Notes: generated by a model from the letters alone, not told the origin. Positions 1 through 8,317 are shown, counted from the stretch's first letter. The stretch is DNA of 47,041 nt from Equadaptatus sp045642025 (GCA_045642025.1 JAZUIB010000050.1:1-47041); one strand, 5' to 3'. Made by a program: numbers and translations.

Positions 1-112
1 TTACGCTTCTGACTTGCAACGTTGCAGCTTGCTGCAACACCGCAATTCGTAATTCGTCATTTGTAATTCGTAATTATCTTTTAATCCGCCGTCTTTTGAA
101 CAAACCGGCAAC
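1..112. repeat. Left arm of a 112-bp perfect inverted repeat
   Basis: This stretch is the exact reverse complement of 6520-6631. The match continues imperfectly inward to about 130 (AAAATATTATA is shared with one indel). It may also extend left beyond the window. It contains a hairpin (GTTGCAGC / GCTGCAAC, 21-38) and four degenerate 7-bp units of the type ACGAATT on the opposite strand. No transposase lies between the arms. Confidence 0.95.
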
Positions 113-173
113 TGAAAATATTATAGCATGCAGAAGAAATCCTGTAATTTTCGCAAAAAACTCGCAAAAATGT

Positions 174-202
174 TTGACAACGCCGGTTATGCTGTATAAT
201 AT
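174..202 (+). promoter_or_regulatory. Consensus sigma-70 promoter
   Basis: TTGACA at 174-179 is followed by overlapping -10 candidates: TATAAT at 195-200 (15-bp spacer) and TAATAT at 197-202 (17-bp spacer). It lies just inside the left inverted repeat. It probably drives the leader ORF, the lipoprotein and the large surface protein. Confidence 0.6.
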
Positions 203-296
203 GCGAAACGGCGGAACGTATTCCGTCAAACTTGCGCTGTGAAATATCACAGCAGAGCAACGACAGAAAAATCAAAGGAGAAAGGAGAGTGAGAAA

Positions 297-545
<249 letters not shown>

Positions 546-619
546 CGGCGCGTCAACCCACGGCGGATATTTTATTGCCGTAAATCAGCAGCGGAACACA
601 AACCAAAGGAGGAAGTAAT

Positions 620-1681
620 ATGAAATCGGCAGCAAAATCAAAATTCTTGGCGTTCTTCGCGGTTATTGCGCTGTTTTCGGCAGTGATATTTGCCGGAGGC
701 TGCGACGGTTCCTCGTCCTCTGATAGTTCTGCGACAGATTATTCAAAAGCTTCAAACTGGATGTACAAACAGGATGAAACGGCTTATAAAGCGGATATGT
801 TCTACATTTATCCGACAGTCACCGTTAAAGGCGAATATGCGCCGGTAGAAGATACTGCGCACAGAGATGCCGCGCAGAAAATTTTTGCAAGACACGGAGC
901 GCAGTTCTTTGACTGTGCCAACGTCTACGCGCCGTATTACAGACAGGCAACCTTTGAGAGTCAGTTTAACGGCGAAGTCGGGGGCATAGAGGGACTTTTG
1001 AAATATTACAGAACGACACCGGGCTGGAAAGACATACAGGCTGCTCTGGACTATTATTTTAAAAACTGCAATTCAGGAAGACCGGTAATATTTGCCGGAC
1101 ATTCACAGGGCGCAGGGCTGATAAAACTGATATTTGAAGACTATATGAAAAAACACCCCGAGTATTTGAGCCGTGTCGTTGCGGCATACGCGCTCGGTTT
1201 TTCTTTTACCCCCGAATGGTTTGAAGCAAATCCGCACCTGACGTCGGCAGGCATACACTTTGCGGAAGGCGAAACCGATACGGGAGCGATTATTTCGTGG
1301 AACACGGAAGGCCCCGGCGCCGAAAAGAACGTAATGCTTGAAGCTGACAGTTACGTAATAAATCCGCTGAACTGGAAAACAGACGATACCTACGCGGAAG
1401 CGTCTCTGAACCTTGGCGGAATGGTCGCGAAAAAAACAAACCCCGGAGTCTATTCTGTTGTTGAAGGAGTATGCGACGCGCAAATAAACACCGCGCGGCA
1501 CAGCCTTGTCGTGTCGGAAGAATACACAGTTGATTCCGAATACGCCATAGGATATTTTAAGGTTTTCGGAGATAAAAGCCTCCATGCGTATTTTGACGGT
1601 GATTTGTTCTACAAAAATATAGGCGTGAACGCCGCAAAAAGAATAGATGAATTTTGCAGGCGGAACAATATTCAGAAATAA
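620..1681 (+). CDS. DUF3089-type alpha/beta-hydrolase lipoprotein
   Basis: A 353-residue predicted secreted lipoprotein. A lysine-containing N-terminus is followed by a hydrophobic segment (residues 9-25) and a lipobox-like AGGC with Cys28, then a Ser-rich linker. The mature part has the DUF3089 pattern: FYIYPT near residue 61, NVYAPYYRQ, and the nucleophile elbow GHSQGA with Ser162. The family is of the alpha/beta-hydrolase type and its members are presumed esterases or lipases; the substrate cannot be read from the sequence. The start has a strong ribosome binding site (AAAGGAGGAAG). It is followed after 117 bp by the giant Synerg-CTERM protein, possibly in the same transcript, so both may act at the cell surface. 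Confidence 0.8.
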   Translation: MKSAAKSKFLAFFAVIALFSAVIFAGGCDGSSSSDSSATDYSKASNWMYKQDETAYKADMFYIYPTVTVKGEYAPVEDTAHRDAAQKIFARHGAQFFDCANVYAPYYRQATFESQFNGEVGGIEGLLKYYRTTPGWKDIQAALDYYFKNCNSGRPVIFAGHSQGAGLIKLIFEDYMKKHPEYLSRVVAAYALGFSFTPEWFEANPHLTSAGIHFAEGETDTGAIISWNTEGPGAEKNVMLEADSYVINPLNWKTDDTYAEASLNLGGMVAKKTNPGVYSVVEGVCDAQINTARHSLVVSEEYTVDSEYAIGYFKVFGDKSLHAYFDGDLFYKNIGVNAAKRIDEFCRRNNIQK

Positions 1682-1798
1682 GCGGCTTGCCCTGCACCCT
1701 TCGGGGCGTGGGGCTGAGATTTAACGGTTTTGCAGACAGCAACGGCATAAATCATTCGTAATCACGTTTCTATTTTTACAAAAGGAGTGGTGTCAGCA

Positions 1799-4700
1799 AT
1801 GAAGAAACTGCGGGAAGTTTTGAAGAACGAAACGGCAAGGAGATTTATCGGTGCGTTGGCGTTTATTTTCCTCGTCGGCGCGGCGTTCTATCTCACAGGT
1901 TCGCTTCCGAAGCTCTTTGCGGAAGGCGGGGACAACAATCTCACTGATGTGAGCCCCGCGCTGCAGGTTGACCCGATGAACGGCGCGTGGCAGGGAAGAA
2001 TGCAGGCGAAACAGAGGCTTGTCGCCGCGTCGTATCTGAACGACGCTCTGACCATGGACTATCACGTTATGTCGGGCAAGGCGTCATCTGATAAGCTTTG
2101 CGAGAAAATCGATGAGCAGAGCACAGACGGCGACTGCTACGCGATCGCAATGGCAGAAGGCTTTGTCCCGAAGCTGAGAGAGCTGCCTGTGCCGGTCTAT
2201 GGCAATACGGAGTACACGCTTCCGAAGAGCGTGATTTTCGTAAGCCGCACCGTGACTGACAAAAGCGACAGCGACTATTCCAAGCTTTTGCTCAGCCTTT
2301 ATGAAAACGAATATCAGAAAAACGGTGAAAAATACGAATGGAAATGCCGCGCGAACGTTGAGGCGCACGATGAAAACGGCAGCGCGATTAAGGTCAGACA
2401 CAAATATACGCCGAAGCTGGACAAAGACCGTACGTGGAGAAGCCTCGGTCATGCTGTCAACCACGAGGCAGTCGCGTACGACTGGAACGAGGACGGTTGC
2501 ACGGACTACATTGTCAACTATCTGGAAAACGATGACAACCACTACTATTTCAGACTGCTCTTCATTGACGGAAGGTCGCTTTACGCGGGCGACGGGGCAA
2601 AATGCACAATGCTGCGCGTCAACGGAGAAAAAGATGCCTGCTTTGACACGGACGGCAACATAGCCGGAGGCAAAACCAGCGCTGACGTTCCGATGTCTGC
2701 GCGTATGGCTCTTGCTGACGTTGACGGCGACGGAATACCTGAGGTTGTTTTCTACTACACGGAAACAGTCAGCGTTGATAACGTAGAAGGCTGGCGTCCG
2801 GACATTCTTCAGGTGTACAAAATCAACAAGAACGGGAAATACACCGTTGAAGGAAAAAAATTATGGGAGAACCACAAAAGTGTTGACGGTCCCGGCGGCG
2901 ATGACGACACGGGAGAACATTACTACACCTCCGACGCCGTCGGCGTGGCAGGCGGAGACCTTGACAACGACGGCAAAGACGAGGTCGTTATCGTCTATGG
3001 CAGGGGAGATCACGGGGACAGCAAATTACGTCTGAGAATTATGAAATGGGACGGCGAAACACTGAAAATCCACGCAAAAGAAAACTACGGAGGCCACTGT
3101 TGGACGTGGACCAGCAGTCATAACCGTGTCATGCCGCCCCTTAACGTTGGTATCGGAGACCTTGACGGAGACGGAAAGAAGGAAATCATCTACAGCGCTG
3201 CATACGACAGCGGCGGCGGTGAAGACGGCGGTAAATGTCCGCTGATTTACGTGCACTATGACCTTGTCAACGAAAACGGAGTTCTTACCACGGGCAAATA
3301 CGCGGATTACTGGGATTTGGGAAAAACGGACGGTTACAACGGTCTCAGAACTGACGGCAACAGGCGTCTTTCAATGTGCCTCGGCTATTTTGATTATCCC
3401 GACGACAAGTCGGTTTCGCCGCGCATGCAGATAGGAATAGTCTGCACAAAGGACAGCAACACCGTGCAGACGGCAATATATTCCTGGGACAGAAGCAATG
3501 TGAGCGACCACCAAAAAGGCATAAAGGAAATACAGCGTCAGGAGCTTACCGGTCATAACATAAGCTCAAACCTTCCCACAGTCCTTGCCCTTGCCGCCGA
3601 CACGGCGGAGGAAAGCCTTATACTCGGCGAACCGTCGGTAATTTCCATGACGGACAACGTTGAAATGCGCTGCGTGCTGCAGGCTCCGCCGCGGCATTTT
3701 GACAGAATTAACGTCGAGGCAGGCGACAGTCTTGTTCCTGAAAAAGACGGCGTGAACTGGGCTTACGTTGACGCGCTCAGCTCGTCGGCTGCCGACCGTT
3801 ACAAAACGACGCTGAACATAGAAAGCAGTCATCAGGAAACAAAAACGAAAACGTCTGTAACCGAAGGCAGATGGGGCGCCGGCTTGAGTTATGAACAGTA
3901 CAAAAAAAGGAAGTTTCTCACTCCGGCTGTAGCCAATAAGCCCGCATTTTCAGCCGGACTCAACTATTCGGGCAAGAAGGTTGACGAAAGCTTCCACAGC
4001 AGAAGCGCGACACTGACAATGTCGCAGAACGCGAACGCGCAGTATGACGACGCGGTCTTTTACGTAAAGAACGACTACAATCTGTGCCGCTATCCTGTCA
4101 TATTCCCCGTTGAAAAGTCGTTCGTGCTTGCCACCGACGAAAACGGAAATTATCTGGACAAGGACGGCAATATAACGACAGATCCGGCAAAGGCGGCAAA
4201 GGAACAAAGCTACGTGCAGTACGTAGTGCCGACGCAGGTTGCCAACACGCTTGTGCCTGAACAGGGAAGAAACATAGATTTCTACGAGCCGCTGCACGAC
4301 GGCAATAACCTGTTCACCTATCCGTTTAACTTCTATGAGATACCGGGCTACCCGGGGACGGAGGGCAACTACCCTGTCGTTGGCAGCGCCGAGAGCGACC
4401 CGTGGGCGCAGCTGAAAGGCAAGGTGCTTCAGGAAGCAAAGAACAGCCCTATGGCAAACGAAAATTATTCCACGGTAACGGTTGCCTACACGTCCAAAGC
4501 CACAGACAAAGAGACAGATACGATCTCGCACACCTTAGACGCCCGAATGAGTTTTAATTATTCTTGGGGAGAGATGGGCGATCCCGCAGAAGCAAAAGAG
4601 ATAAAAAATAATGAGATTGCAAAACAGAATGAAGTTATCCAAAAAGAATCCGGTAAAAGCTCTGACTCGCTTAGCAATGCAGAAAAAAAAGATATCTTGA

Positions 4701-6448
4701 AAAATTCAGGTCAGGAGAATATTATGGGGTCCTCAGAGGATGTAAATCTGAGTGAGAAATCTGAAGACGTGCCTAATATTAATAATAGTAATATTGATAA
4801 CAGTGCTCTCTTTCAAAGTAACTCCCTGCCGGTGCTTTTGTCCGGCGCAAAACCGCTGTCTGCGTCAAATGGCGTTGCAAACCTGCTGGGTTTGGAAAAT
4901 CCGTTCGCAAAAAGAGAAAAGAACGTTGGTATTGACCTGTCCGGAGGCTTCACCACTTCAACCACGAGTGCGGCTCAGACGGACATTTCAAAGGGACTTA
5001 CCGCGCAGTTCACCGTGGGCATGGGCACAAGCTATCCGAAAAACTACACGAACGAATACTACTCGGGCGACATGATGTTCCGCGCGGACACAACTCTGTT
5101 CTCCCGTGCTGACGGAGGCATAGAGCTTGATTTCACGATTCCTGACCTGAAAGGAGGCACGGGAGGCAAGCTTTGGGGACCGAACAGCCCGTACAGCAAA
5201 CGTCCCGACCCGGGCTTCATACTGCCTCACCGCTGGGCGCACAGCGGCTCGAAAATGGTGGAGGTCAACGGGAACGACTATGACAGGAAATTCGTAATGC
5301 GCGGCTTCAGCGTGTACGACAATGAAGACTACTACATGGCGAAGCTTGCCGAATGTGACAATTTCAGCTGCCCGCTGCGCCTGCTGAAAAAAGGCTGCGA
5401 TTACACCTACAAACTGCGTATAATCAACTACAGCTTCGTGAAATCAGACAGGTTCAAAATCAAATTCTACTGGCAGCCTATGGACTCTGACAACGTCAGA
5501 CCGTATCAGTCGGCTGATGACGTTGAGAAGAACTGTACGCTTGTAAAAGACGTGAATATAGCCGGTATCAACGGCAGAGGAAAATATCTGCCGGACGGAA
5601 GCAAATCGTATCAGAACTGGATAGACTGCACGTTCACGGACACAGGTATCGGCAGCGGACAGCTTGTTGACACCTCAAAGGCGGGCGTTGAGGGCTATCT
5701 GCACTGCATAATCGAATACGATGGCAATGAACTGAGTAAGGACAACAACCACGCCTACACGGCTTTCGGCGTGTACGACCCCTCAAAATTCTCTCCGGAA
5801 GAAGAACAGCCGACTCCGCCGGCAAACGACCTTCTGAAAGCGGCAGCGCCCTCAAACGGCGGAATGAAGCTTTTCAGCGGTCTGAAAAATATGCTGTTCG
5901 GCAGCGAAGAGGAAACAGGGAACGAAGAAACGGCTGAAACGGAAGAAAAGAACAGCGTGAAAATCCTCGATGTCCGCTACTGTGAAATCAACGAAGACCT
6001 TTCGGACGGAAAAGAAATATCCGCGGCTGACGTGAAGAAATACCGCGAAAAACCGTTCAGGGCTGTTGTTAAAGTAACGGCGCAGAACGAAGCGGGCTAT
6101 ACGCCGCTTGTGAAGGCTGCTATTATCGCGCTTCCCGAAGTCGGTGCGGACGGCAAACTTGTGCGTTCAAGCGGTGCGCTGCTTGCAAGCGGCAAGGTTC
6201 TGTGCATACGCAACGGACAGACGCGCGAAATCCGTCTGGACTACGGCGGCGAAGCTCTCAAAGGCAGAAACAGCGGTGTAGTGCTGTGCGCATGGTCACC
6301 GTTTGCAAGAGACCCCGAAACGGCGTCCGAGAGAATTGTAAAAGTAATGGAATCGAAAGCCTCCGGCTCGTCGGGCGGCTGCAACGCAGGCTTCGGCGCG
6401 CTGGCATTGCTTACGCTTGCAGGACTGTTTTACAGAAAGAAAAAGTAA
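1799..6448 (+). CDS. Giant Synerg-CTERM surface protein with FG-GAP/VCBS-type repeats
   Basis: A protein of about 1549 residues. AAGGAG just upstream supports the ATG at 1799 over the GTG at 1787. A basic N-terminus and a hydrophobic helix (residues about 17-38) form an export signal. Four calcium-binding-type loops resemble FG-GAP/VCBS beta-propeller repeats: DWNEDGCTDY (about 228), DVDGDGIPE (307), DLDNDGKDE (387) and DLDGDGKKE (454). A polar, Asn/Ser/Glu-rich linker lies near residues 930-1010. The last 26 residues are the Synerg-CTERM sorting signal: SGGCNAGFGA, a hydrophobic stretch, and a basic RKKK end. The family signal predicts processing at the inner membrane and display outside; the ligand or activity is unknown. 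A strong terminator follows at 6463. Confidence 0.85.
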   Translation: MKKLREVLKNETARRFIGALAFIFLVGAAFYLTGSLPKLFAEGGDNNLTDVSPALQVDPMNGAWQGRMQAKQRLVAASYLNDALTMDYHVMSGKASSDKLCEKIDEQSTDGDCYAIAMAEGFVPKLRELPVPVYGNTEYTLPKSVIFVSRTVTDKSDSDYSKLLLSLYENEYQKNGEKYEWKCRANVEAHDENGSAIKVRHKYTPKLDKDRTWRSLGHAVNHEAVAYDWNEDGCTDYIVNYLENDDNHYYFRLLFIDGRSLYAGDGAKCTMLRVNGEKDACFDTDGNIAGGKTSADVPMSARMALADVDGDGIPEVVFYYTETVSVDNVEGWRPDILQVYKINKNGKYTVEGKKLWENHKSVDGPGGDDDTGEHYYTSDAVGVAGGDLDNDGKDEVVIVYGRGDHGDSKLRLRIMKWDGETLKIHAKENYGGHCWTWTSSHNRVMPPLNVGIGDLDGDGKKEIIYSAAYDSGGGEDGGKCPLIYVHYDLVNENGVLTTGKYADYWDLGKTDGYNGLRTDGNRRLSMCLGYFDYPDDKSVSPRMQIGIVCTKDSNTVQTAIYSWDRSNVSDHQKGIKEIQRQELTGHNISSNLPTVLALAADTAEESLILGEPSVISMTDNVEMRCVLQAPPRHFDRINVEAGDSLVPEKDGVNWAYVDALSSSAADRYKTTLNIESSHQETKTKTSVTEGRWGAGLSYEQYKKRKFLTPAVANKPAFSAGLNYSGKKVDESFHSRSATLTMSQNANAQYDDAVFYVKNDYNLCRYPVIFPVEKSFVLATDENGNYLDKDGNITTDPAKAAKEQSYVQYVVPTQVANTLVPEQGRNIDFYEPLHDGNNLFTYPFNFYEIPGYPGTEGNYPVVGSAESDPWAQLKGKVLQEAKNSPMANENYSTVTVAYTSKATDKETDTISHTLDARMSFNYSWGEMGDPAEAKEIKNNEIAKQNEVIQKESGKSSDSLSNAEKKDILKNSGQENIMGSSEDVNLSEKSEDVPNINNSNIDNSALFQSNSLPVLLSGAKPLSASNGVANLLGLENPFAKREKNVGIDLSGGFTTSTTSAAQTDISKGLTAQFTVGMGTSYPKNYTNEYYSGDMMFRADTTLFSRADGGIELDFTIPDLKGGTGGKLWGPNSPYSKRPDPGFILPHRWAHSGSKMVEVNGNDYDRKFVMRGFSVYDNEDYYMAKLAECDNFSCPLRLLKKGCDYTYKLRIINYSFVKSDRFKIKFYWQPMDSDNVRPYQSADDVEKNCTLVKDVNIAGINGRGKYLPDGSKSYQNWIDCTFTDTGIGSGQLVDTSKAGVEGYLHCIIEYDGNELSKDNNHAYTAFGVYDPSKFSPEEEQPTPPANDLLKAAAPSNGGMKLFSGLKNMLFGSEEETGNEETAETEEKNSVKILDVRYCEINEDLSDGKEISAADVKKYREKPFRAVVKVTAQNEAGYTPLVKAAIIALPEVGADGKLVRSSGALLASGKVLCIRNGQTREIRLDYGGEALKGRNSGVVLCAWSPFARDPETASERIVKVMESKASGSSGGCNAGFGALALLTLAGLFYRKKK

Positions 6449-6462
6449 ACTGTAAATACAAC

Positions 6463-6496
6463 AAACGGCTTGGGGAAAAATCCCAAGCCGTTTTTA
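6463..6496 (+). terminator. Rho-independent terminator after the Synerg-CTERM gene
   Basis: A 12-bp perfect stem (AAACGGCTTGGG at 6463-6474 pairs with 6482-6493), a 7-nt loop and a T-run. It lies 15 nt after the stop codon. Confidence 0.92.
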
Positions 6497-6519
6497 ATTG
6501 CCAATGATATAATATTTTT

Positions 6520-6631
6520 GTTGCCGGTTTGTTCAAAAGACGGCGGATTAAAAGATAATTACGAATTACAAATGACGAATTACGAATTGCGGTGTTGCAG
6601 CAAGCTGCAACGTTGCAAGTCAGAAGCGTAA
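6520..6631. repeat. Right arm of the 112-bp perfect inverted repeat
   Basis: Exact reverse complement of 1-112. It starts 24 nt after the terminator of the large surface gene, so the two arms enclose one complete transcription unit: promoter, leader ORF, two genes and terminator. It contains four 7-bp units at 6561-6588 (ACGAATT, ACAAATG, ACGAATT, ACGAATT). Confidence 0.95.
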
Positions 6632-6678
6632 AAAAAATCTGTTTTTTCAGATTGAAGGCTTGCAAAGCAAGGCATCCT

Positions 6679-6713
6679 TAATTGGTCATTGGTACTTGGT
6701 AATTGGTAATTAT
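6679..6713. repeat. Degenerate heptanucleotide repeat, TAATTGG type
   Basis: Five consecutive 7-bp units: TAATTGG, TCATTGG, TACTTGG, TAATTGG, TAATTAT. No coding potential. It is one of three heptad families clustered between 6560 and 7362. Confidence 0.8.
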
Positions 6714-6761
6714 TTTTTCTCCCTTGGTTATACTGTAGGCAGAAATTCAAAAAGCATAAAA

Positions 6762-6797
6762 AAACAGGGCGAGAATTTAATCCCTGCCCTTGTTTTA
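6762..6797 (-). terminator. Terminator of the small basic protein gene (copy A)
   Basis: AAACAGGGC at 6762-6770 pairs with GCCCTTGTTT at 6786-6795 with one bulge. On the minus strand it is followed by a run of Ts. It abuts the stop codon of the minus-strand gene. Confidence 0.65.
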
Positions 6798-7172
6798 CAT
6801 TTTGAAGTCTGTTCGCGGCTCTAAGTACGGTTTGCCGTTCTCGTCATATTTTAAATTTTCCTGCCGCTCAATGAGCGTACAGCGTATGACAAGAAAACCG
6901 CCCTTTGTGTGGCGAAAGACCGAAAGCCAAGGCACAACGCCCTGTTTGCGCGCTTCCGTCGGAAGTATGCAGTTAAGCGACTTTCCGAACTGCCGTTTCA
7001 GATATTCCGTCAGTTTGATGTGTCTGCAAAACTGCATAGGCTCTGTGCCTTTCACTTGATAGTCAATCAGTTTCTTGTGTCTGATATTCTTTTTTACAGG
7101 CACAACTCCGCCTCTCATTTTCACTTCAAATTTTGGATTTCGGTGTTTAATTTTGTCCGTCTTTCTGAACAT
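6795..7172 (-). CDS. Small basic protein of unknown family, RNA-associated module copy A
   Basis: A 125-residue, strongly basic protein that I do not recognise. The N-terminal 25 residues are Lys/Arg-rich. The core carries GTEPMQFC, a Leu/Lys-rich helix, ILPTE, VPWLSV and LVIRC strands, and an acidic tail DENGKPYLEP. Residues 27-125 align without a gap to residues 26-124 of the protein at 46327-46701, with about 35 identities (KNIR, QV.GTE, FC, LT, DENG, EP). Start chosen by AAGGAG nine bases upstream. A structured RNA, conserved with that second copy, lies 211 nt upstream on the same strand. The basic charge and the conserved RNA neighbour suggest RNA binding; that is inference. No signal peptide or membrane segment. 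Confidence 0.8.
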   Translation of the reverse strand: MFRKTDKIKHRNPKFEVKMRGGVVPVKKNIRHKKLIDYQVKGTEPMQFCRHIKLTEYLKRQFGKSLNCILPTEARKQGVVPWLSVFRHTKGGFLVIRCTLIERQENLKYDENGKPYLEPRTDFKM

Positions 7173-7253
7173 ATTTTCATCTCCTTTGGAGGTTCAAGCT
7201 GTCAGACGTCAGCTAAAACCTGAACTCTGTTTTTATAAATTTATATGCCAAAT

Positions 7254-7362
7254 GTAGCTGTCAGCTGATATTAGCCGTTAGCTATCAGCTATCAGCCAAA
7301 AGGATTTTTTATTCTTTTAACTAATAACCAACAGCTAACTGCTTACCGCTAATAGCTGAAAA
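7254..7362. repeat. Degenerate heptanucleotide repeats, CTATCAG / CTAATAG type
   Basis: Two runs with 7-bp period: 7254-7302 (GTAGCTG, TCAGCTG, ATATTAG, CCGTTAG, CTATCAG, CTATCAG, CCAAAAG) and 7321-7362 (CTAATAA, CCAACAG, CTAACTG, CTTACCG, CTAATAG, CTGAAAA). They sit between the structured RNA and the small protein gene of copy A. Copy B has no counterpart, so they were probably inserted later. Confidence 0.75.
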
Positions 7363-7383
7363 GCCTGCGCAGGCGTTTGTTGC

Positions 7384-7577
7384 TCATGATGTTATCTGAT
7401 AGAGGACCGCGTGTTTAGTAATGAATCCCGCTGTCCACGACAGCAGTTACCGAAGTATTCATTCCCATAGCGCATTGGCAGCGGGCTTGTCAGCATCATG
7501 AACGCATGACGTCGATGCGATTTAAATAAAAAGATTTAACACACGGATGTCCGACCGGTGGAAAAAGCCTTCCGTAA
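7384..7577 (-). ncRNA. Conserved structured RNA with pseudoknot, module copy A
   Basis: No similarity to an RNA class I know. Read 5' to 3' on the minus strand it forms: P0 (7572-7576 with 7542-7546) around AAGGC and CCGGT; hairpin P1 (7515-7519 with 7503-7507); and stem P2 (7494-7501 with 7384-7391) enclosing an H-type pseudoknot. The pseudoknot is P3 (7479-7485 with 7427-7433) crossing P4 (7457-7463 with 7420-7426). Loop blocks are identical or nearly so in the copy at 46804-47008: GCAGTTACCGAAG (plus strand 7443-7455), and 7397-7416, which matches it at 16 of 20 positions. P1, P2, P3 and P4 use different bases in that copy but keep pairing. A U-G pair in P0 favours minus-strand transcription. 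The small protein starts 211 nt downstream. A hairpin at 7430-7444 (GCTGTC/GACAGC) competes with P3. Confidence 0.7.
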
Positions 7578-8100
7578 GCTAACCCGACGGGACAGATCTA
7601 AATCTTGGAAAAGAGAAAAAACGCTGTGCGGTTTCTCACCCCTCCATATATAATGTTCAGACGATACGGTAAATGGAACACCCCAAATTAGAGCGGGTAA
7701 GACGAAAAAAAGACAACAGCGGATAAAGTCAGCTGCATACTGACTTTATGCCGCATTGTGAAAAATTCACAAAGTCAAAAATTGCAAATGAAATGAAAAA
7801 TAAATGAAAAACAAATGCGAAAATCGGGGGGTGTTTGCAAATACGGAGTGCAAAAAGCGGTATATATGCAAAAATGGGGCAAAAAATTGCAAAAATATTT
7901 TTCAGCGAAAAATAAACTTAGCCTGTTTGTAAACTGTTGCTGTTACTGCATATTTCCGCCCATGTTAATTTTCGCGGTTCAGAATATCATAAAAAAATAA
8001 ACAAAAGTTTCGCAAAAATTCTTCCGGCGGGGACTTTAGAGAATTTTAAGTGTGTATTTTGTAAATATGCAATCCTGAAATGAGGAAAATTTAAGGTTTC
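7578..8100. other. AT-rich intergenic stretch with one strong hairpin
   Basis: No convincing gene. A perfect 10-bp inverted repeat with a 7-nt loop lies at 7723-7749 (ATAAAGTCAG / CTGACTTTAT) without a T-run. It is followed by A-rich direct repeats of the kind AAATGAAA (about 7780-7815). A 61-codon ORF at 7815-8000 lacks a ribosome binding site and looks like composition noise. The promoter of the copy A RNA should lie here on the minus strand, but I see no good boxes. Confidence 0.4.
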
Positions 8101-8129
8101 TTGACAATATCCGATGAAATCGTTACATT
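8101..8129 (+). promoter_or_regulatory. Promoter of the riboswitch-controlled operon
   Basis: TTGACA at 8101-8106, a 17-bp spacer, then TACATT at 8124-8129. It lies about 24 bp upstream of the aptamer, so transcription would start near 8136. Confidence 0.7.
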
Positions 8130-8152
8130 TAGGACAGTTGCAAAACATATCA

Positions 8153-8191
8153 GACAGTTCGCGACCCTCCTGTCTTTAAACAAAACTAAGG
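8153..8191 (+). promoter_or_regulatory. preQ1-I-like riboswitch aptamer
   Basis: A small aptamer with the preQ1-I layout. Stem P1 is GACAG (8153-8157) with CTGTC (8170-8174). It closes a 12-nt loop that starts TTC and contains ACCCTC. An A-rich tail (TTTAAACAAAACTAAGG, 8175-8191) follows, whose end can pair with the loop CCC to make the H-type pseudoknot. The tail closely resembles the known Thermoanaerobacter preQ1 aptamer tail, as I recall it. A terminator follows at 8214-8239, so control is probably premature termination when preQ1 binds. The operon encodes a YhhQ-type queuosine-precursor transporter, which fits the ligand. Confidence 0.85.
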
Positions 8192-8213
8192 GATTTTTGG
8201 CTTTTGTCGTTTA

Positions 8214-8239
8214 CGGTCGCGTTGCGGCCGAATTTTTTT
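8214..8239 (+). terminator. Riboswitch expression-platform terminator
   Basis: CGGTCGC (8214-8220) pairs with GCGGCCG (8224-8230), seven pairs including one G-U, with a 3-nt loop and seven Ts. It lies in the leader, 79 nt before the GNAT start codon. An alternative pairing between CAAAA (8181-8185) and the TTTTG near 8202-8206 could act as antiterminator. Confidence 0.8.
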
Positions 8240-8317
8240 AGGAAAAATAGCAGTTTAGGCAAAGAGTTTCTAGAGAGCCGGAGAACAAAAGTACGAAATA
8301 ATAAACGAGGTGCAACT

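Noticed and set aside
1682..1798. Terminator between the lipoprotein and the giant surface gene
   Set aside because: GC-rich imperfect pairing is present but there is no T-run, so the two genes may share a transcript.
3950..4531. A 193-codon antisense frame inside the Synerg-CTERM gene
   Set aside because: Arg/Val/Cys-rich shadow frame without start signals, covered by a convincing sense gene.
7384..7577. Interpretation of the structured RNA as a bridge RNA, TnpB/IscB omega RNA or group II intron
   Set aside because: No transposase, RuvC/HNH nuclease or reverse transcriptase is adjacent; the only partner is a 125-residue basic protein. No intron domain V or transposon end was seen.
7815..8000. 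A 61-codon ORF in the AT-rich gap before the riboswitch
   Set aside because: No ribosome binding site, repetitive Lys/Gly/Gln composition, and no link to neighbours.
8136..8239. A free-standing small RNA of about 104 nt
   Set aside because: The promoter, preQ1-I-like aptamer and terminator are better explained as a riboswitch leader; a short attenuated transcript is its expected off-product.
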